The position numbers and the translations under genes were made by a program. Below are positions 60,993 to 64,000 of a stretch of DNA of 64,000 nt, one piece after another; positions within the stretch are counted from its first letter, which is position 1; the number at the start of each line of letters is the position of its first letter. The stretch covers positions 6,225,367-6,289,366 of the forward strand of contig NZ_CP104562.2 of assembly GCF_025398155.2 (NCBI RefSeq), written 5' to 3'. Under the pieces are notes generated by a model. That model did no database searches and was not told the DNA's origin. It saw only the letters and a program-made list of their open reading frames with translations. This DNA comes from Roseateles amylovorans. GTDB taxonomy: Bacteria; Pseudomonadota; Gammaproteobacteria; Burkholderiales; Burkholderiaceae_C.

Positions 60993-62672
60993 TTACTTCA
61001 TCACGCCAACCTGGCGGTTGATCATCCACTGCTGGGCGATCGACAGGATGTTGTTCACCAGCCAGTACAGCACCAGGCCGGACGGGAAGAAGAAGAACAT
61101 CACGCTGAAGGCCAGCGGCATGAACCACATCATCTTGGCCTGGACCGGATCGGCGGGCTGCGGATTCAGCCAGACCTGCAGCAGGCTGGAGGCGGTCATC
61201 AGCAGCGGCAGCGGACCGATCGGCGCGCTCAGGATGTGGCCGAACAGGCTGTCGGGCTTGGACAGGTCATGGATCCACAGCACCCACGGCGCGCCGCGCA
61301 TCTCGACGCTGGACAGCAGCACCCAGTACAGCGCGATGAAGAACGGCATCTGCAGGAAGATCGGCAGGCAGCTGCCCAGCGGATTGATCTTCTCTTCCTT
61401 GTAGATGCGCATCATCTCCTGCTGCATCTGCTGCGGCTTGTCCTTGAAGCGCTCGCGCATCTGCTGGATGCGCGGGTTCACCGCCTTCATCTTCGCCATG
61501 CTGCGATAGGCGCTGGCATTGAGGCCGTAGAACGCGACCTTCAGCAGGACCACCAGCATGATGATCGCCCAGCCCCAGTTGCCCAGCAGCGAGTGCAGCA
61601 TGTCCAGCAGCCAGAACAGCGGCTTGGACAGCACCTTGAAGATGCCGTAGTCCTTCACCAGTTCCAGGCCCGGGGCCAGCACTTCGAGCTTCTTCTCTTC
61701 CTGCGGCCCGACGTACAGCTGGTTGTCCAGCTTCGCCGAGGCACCCGGTGCCACCGTGGCGAAGTTCATCACCATGCCGGCCGAGTAAAGGTTCTCGTTG
61801 AGCGGCTTGACGTTGAACTCGCGCGGACCCGCTTCGGTGCGCAGCCAGGCGCTGACGAAGTAATGCTGGACCATCGCCACCCAGCCGTCGTCGGCCAGCT
61901 TCTCGTATTCGGCCTTGCCCTTCTTGAGGTCGTCGAACGCCAGCTTGTGGTACTTGGCCTTGTCCGTGTAGAGCGCCGGACCGGAGAACGAGGCCGGGGC
62001 GAAGGACGGACCGGTGTGGTCGATGTGACCGTCGCGCACCAGCTGCAGGTAGAGCTGCGGCGTGACCGCGGCGCTGCCGGTGTTGGTCACCTCGTGCTGC
62101 ACACCGATGGCGTAGTCACCGCGCTTGAAGGTGTAGGTCTTGGCCAGCTTGACGCCGCCTTGTTCACCTTCGAGACGGAAGGTCAGCGTGTCGGCGCCGT
62201 CCTTGAGCTCACGAGGACCGTCGACCAGGGTCAGCACGGTCTGGTCGTTCGGCGCGCCGGCGACATTCAGCAGACCCGAGCGGGCGCTGTATTGGCGGAT
62301 CGGATCGAGCACCACCACATGGCCGCTGGGATGGGTGTCATCGGCATGCTTGAGCAGCTCGACGCGCACCAGGCTGCCGCCGCGGGTGTCGATGGTGGCC
62401 TTGACGACGTCGGTCGTGATGTCCACCAATTGGCTCTGCACTGGGGCGGGCGCCGAAGCGGCCGTCGAGGCGGCCCCCGCTGCAGACGCGGAACCGGCCA
62501 CGGGCAAGGCCGAGGACGGGCCCGACGCTGCAGACGCGGCGCTGGCGGCGGTCTGGGCAGGCGCGGGATGGAACATCGACGCTTGGCCGTTGTGCCGCTG
62601 CCAGCCGTCCCACAGAAGGACCAGCGACATGGTGAACACCACCCACAAGATGGTGCGGCGTATATCAGTCAT
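60993..62672 (-). CDS. yidC: Membrane protein insertase YidC
   Basis: A 559-residue insertase of the inner membrane. It has an N-terminal membrane segment (TILWVVFTMSLVLLWDGW), a large periplasmic domain (residues ~60-350), and then about five membrane segments of the conserved insertase core (PLFWLLDMLHSLLGNWGWAI, shortened; KMKAVNPRIQQMRERF; and GSCLPIFLQMPFFIALYWVL, shortened). An Ala/Ser-rich linker follows the first segment. Its start overlaps the yidD stop (ATGA). Confidence 0.97.
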   Translation of the reverse strand: MTDIRRTILWVVFTMSLVLLWDGWQRHNGQASMFHPAPAQTAASAASAASGPSSALPVAGSASAAGAASTAASAPAPVQSQLVDITTDVVKATIDTRGGSLVRVELLKHADDTHPSGHVVVLDPIRQYSARSGLLNVAGAPNDQTVLTLVDGPRELKDGADTLTFRLEGEQGGVKLAKTYTFKRGDYAIGVQHEVTNTGSAAVTPQLYLQLVRDGHIDHTGPSFAPASFSGPALYTDKAKYHKLAFDDLKKGKAEYEKLADDGWVAMVQHYFVSAWLRTEAGPREFNVKPLNENLYSAGMVMNFATVAPGASAKLDNQLYVGPQEEKKLEVLAPGLELVKDYGIFKVLSKPLFWLLDMLHSLLGNWGWAIIMLVVLLKVAFYGLNASAYRSMAKMKAVNPRIQQMRERFKDKPQQMQQEMMRIYKEEKINPLGSCLPIFLQMPFFIALYWVLLSSVEMRGAPWVLWIHDLSKPDSLFGHILSAPIGPLPLLMTASSLLQVWLNPQPADPVQAKMMWFMPLAFSVMFFFFPSGLVLYWLVNNILSIAQQWMINRQVGVMK

Positions 62673-62986
62673 GGGGAAGCTTTTGATTTGGCGGTTGAGG
62701 TGGCCCGACCCGGCCGGCATCCGGTGAGGCGGGTGAACAAGCGGGGCGGATTGTCGGGCACGGGATCATGCCCGCCCAGGCAGAACGGATTGCAACGCAG
62801 GATGCGTGCGGCTGCCAGATAGGTGCCGGCGGCCGCGCCATGTTGGCGCAGCGCCTGCATGGCGTAATTCGAGCAGCTTGGGCTGTAGCGGCAGTCTGCC
62901 CGCAGCCACGCGCTGAACAGCAGCTGATAGCCGCGCACCATTCCCATCAGCAGCCGCGTGGCCAGACGGGGACGATCGCTGCTCAT
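62669..62986 (-). CDS. yidD: Membrane protein insertion efficiency factor YidD
   Basis: A 105-residue small protein with the YidD core YQLLFSAWLRADCRYSPSCSNYA, shortened, including three conserved Cys, and later RILRCNPFCLGGHDPVP. A lysine/arginine-rich tail extends it. It lies between rnpA (7 bp upstream) and yidC (ATGA overlap). Confidence 0.95.
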   Translation of the reverse strand: MSSDRPRLATRLLMGMVRGYQLLFSAWLRADCRYSPSCSNYAMQALRQHGAAAGTYLAAARILRCNPFCLGGHDPVPDNPPRLFTRLTGCRPGRATSTAKSKASP

Positions 62987-62993
62987 GAGGGCC

Positions 62994-63665
62994 TCAGCCC
63001 GCCGCCGCTGGCGCTCGCGCCAGCTTGCGGGTCAGTTGCAGAAGTTCGGCGCGGGCAGCCGCACGCAGCGCGTCCGAGGACGCGCTGGGGAACTGCTTGC
63101 GATCGAAAGGCATCCTCAGCCGCACTACCCACAGGCCAGGCGGCAGGTCCGGCAGCTCGCCGAACACGGCGCGAATCTGACGCTTCAACAGCCCCCGGGT
63201 GACGGCACGCTTGGCGTGACGCTTGGGCACGACATAACCCAGCCAGGCGCGGTCGGGCGCAGGCGGGGGAAGGTCGTGGGGGGGCTGAGCAACGGTGCGC
63301 GCGCAAGCGGGGGGCAGAGGCGCCGCAGTGGCGCCCACGGCCGTCGGTTCAGCGGATTCAGCGGATTCAGCGGATTCAGCGGATTCAGCCATTGCAGCAT
63401 CCACCATGAACAACGCCGCGGTCAAAGCCGCGGCGTGGGTGGGATCGCGCACGTCATCCACAGCCTGCGGATGAAGTGGTGCCTCGCCTGTGGACAAGTC
63501 CGCCTTTGAATCGGCTTGGGCGTCAGCCGCCACGGAGGGCAGGCGACGCTTGGGCTGCGACGGGCTCGCGACCACATGATGCACGGCAAAGTGCGCGCTG
63601 CGTGCACGGCTGGGCGTGCCCAGCACACGCTCGAAATCGGCCGATCGCACGATGCGGCCGATCAC
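62994..63665 (-). CDS. rnpA: RNase P protein component with long insertion
   Basis: A 223-residue protein, against ~120 for most RnpA. Residues 1-35 (RSADFERVLGTPSRARSAHFAVHHVV, shortened) and 140-223 (WLGYVVPKRHAKRAVTR, then IRAVFGEL and LWVVRLR) match the RNase P fold. Between them, in the beta1-beta2 turn, are ~104 extra residues that are Ala/Pro/Asp-rich and include a (Ala-Glu-Ser)n run encoded by 63354-63389. The RNR motif reads TRGLLKR, with Gly for Asn. GTG 63665 start. The enzyme processes tRNA 5' ends with the rnpB RNA. Confidence 0.9.
   Translation of the reverse strand: MIGRIVRSADFERVLGTPSRARSAHFAVHHVVASPSQPKRRLPSVAADAQADSKADLSTGEAPLHPQAVDDVRDPTHAAALTAALFMVDAAMAESAESAESAESAEPTAVGATAAPLPPACARTVAQPPHDLPPPAPDRAWLGYVVPKRHAKRAVTRGLLKRQIRAVFGELPDLPPGLWVVRLRMPFDRKQFPSASSDALRAAARAELLQLTRKLARAPAAAG
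63354..63389 (+). repeat. 9-bp tandem array GGATTCAGC x4 in rnpA
   Basis: Four perfect copies of GGATTCAGC, with a partial copy before (GGTTCAGC at 63346) and a degenerate one after. On the minus strand it encodes repeats of Ala-Glu-Ser inside the RnpA insertion. Confidence 0.92.
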
Positions 63666-63699
63666 GATGCTTGCGGAAGTCAGATCGTCAGGAGGACGC

Positions 63700-63834
63700 T
63701 CAGACGGCCAGGCGCTTGCGGCCCTTGGCGCGACGAGCAGCGATGACGGCGCGGCCGCCGCGGCTCTTCATGCGAACCAGGAAGCCGTGGGTACGGGCGC
63801 GACGAGTCTTGGAGCCTTGGTAAGTGCGTTTCAT
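63700..63834 (-). CDS. rpmH: 50S ribosomal protein L34
   Basis: A 44-residue, highly basic protein beginning MKRTYQGSKTRRARTHGFLV and ending KGRKRLAV, the classic L34 sequence. AGAGG lies about 7 bases before ATG 63834. It heads the rpmH-rnpA-yidD-yidC-mnmE set and stops 34 bp before rnpA. Confidence 0.97.
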   Translation of the reverse strand: MKRTYQGSKTRRARTHGFLVRMKSRGGRAVIAARRAKGRKRLAV

Positions 63835-63858
63835 GGTGAACCTCTTTCGGAACTGTCG

Positions 63859-63876
63859 AATGCCGACGACGGCATT
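63859..63876 (-). promoter_or_regulatory. Hairpin in the rpmH leader
   Basis: AATGCCG-ACGA-CGGCATT, a perfect 7-bp inverted repeat around 4 nt, 25 bp before rpmH. It could be a leader hairpin or a protein-binding site. The rest of 63835-64000 should lead toward dnaA/oriC; it contains repeated GATC/ATCGAT words, but no consensus DnaA box is seen. Confidence 0.35.
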
Positions 63877-64000
63877 GCTGATGACATCGGGGTGACGTCT
63901 GGATCGCCCCCTTCATCGATGTCCGATCACCGCCGCAGCACCTGCCATCATGCGTTCATCGACGATGGATCGATGACCGATGAAGGCCGGCCTGCATGTG

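Overview
The window is very GC-rich, gene-dense chromosomal DNA. It appears to come from a betaproteobacterium of the order Burkholderiales, most likely a Roseateles/Mitsuaria/Rubrivivax-type relative. The pointers are the kdsD-kdsC-lptC cluster, the DUF4148 protein, the creBCD set, the CadR/PbrR-type MerR tail, and the right-hand end (mnmE <- yidC <- yidD <- rnpA <- rpmH). That last order normally abuts dnaA and oriC, so the origin probably lies just beyond position 64000. I saw no tRNA, rRNA, IS element, prophage or CRISPR array. I place 56 coding genes, including two (a 53-residue ORF and rpmH) of under 60 codons.

Layout. 1-8.5 kb: MerR tail, a divergent LysR/SDR pair with paired operator-like repeats, an Old Yellow Enzyme, a degenerate HD-GYP protein, a mutarotase-like protein, a SulP transporter and a small DUF4148 exported protein. 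8.8-13.5 kb (minus strand): DUF1232 protein, long-chain acyl-CoA synthetase, trpS and psd. 13.8-20.5 kb (plus strand): a 772-residue cysteine desulfurase / metallo-beta-lactamase / rhodanese fusion, trhO, a divergent murA, a periplasmic binding-like protein and an RluA-family pseudouridine synthase. 20.6-25 kb: beta-barrel candidate, diguanylate cyclase, HDOD protein, TSUP permease and an unusual non-coding stretch. 25.3-34.2 kb: three-gene ECF sigma operon, a hypothetical exported protein with a Trp-Arg repeat, SNF2 helicase, a 53-residue ORF, thioredoxin-like protein and M17 aminopeptidase. 34.3-40.5 kb (minus): GMC oxidoreductase, creD-creC-creB and a metal-receptor-fold protein. 40.9-49.2 kb: RRM protein, SDR, lptC-kdsC-kdsD, a PmrAB/QseBC-like two-component system divergent from a PAP2 phosphatase, and glutamate dehydrogenase. 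49.5-58.2 kb: Kef-type antiporter, OafA-type acyltransferase, histidine phosphatase, acyl-CoA dehydrogenase, PAS-GGDEF protein and apt. 58.3-64 kb (minus): a retropepsin/DUF5678 pair, mnmE, yidC, yidD, rnpA and rpmH.

How genes work together. The lptC-kdsC-kdsD block supplies Kdo and LPS transport, and the neighbouring two-component system and PAP2 phosphatase may modify the envelope. Four TTCAG half-sites at exact 11-bp spacing between them look like a response-regulator operator. The desulfurase fusion and TrhO both carry rhodanese domains and together suggest a local sulfur-relay/tRNA-modification theme, joined by an RNA pseudouridine synthase. Four proteins of cyclic-di-GMP/HDOD type (HD-GYP, two GGDEF, HDOD) are scattered through the window.

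Most unusual points. (1) The triple-domain sulfur fusion. (2) An RNase P protein with a ~104-residue insertion containing a 9-bp repeat array. (3) The 11-bp-phased operator. (4) At least eleven short tandem-repeat arrays (6-14 bp units), mostly near gene ends. (5) A minus-strand terminator and inverted repeats in an otherwise empty 560-bp region upstream of the TSUP gene.
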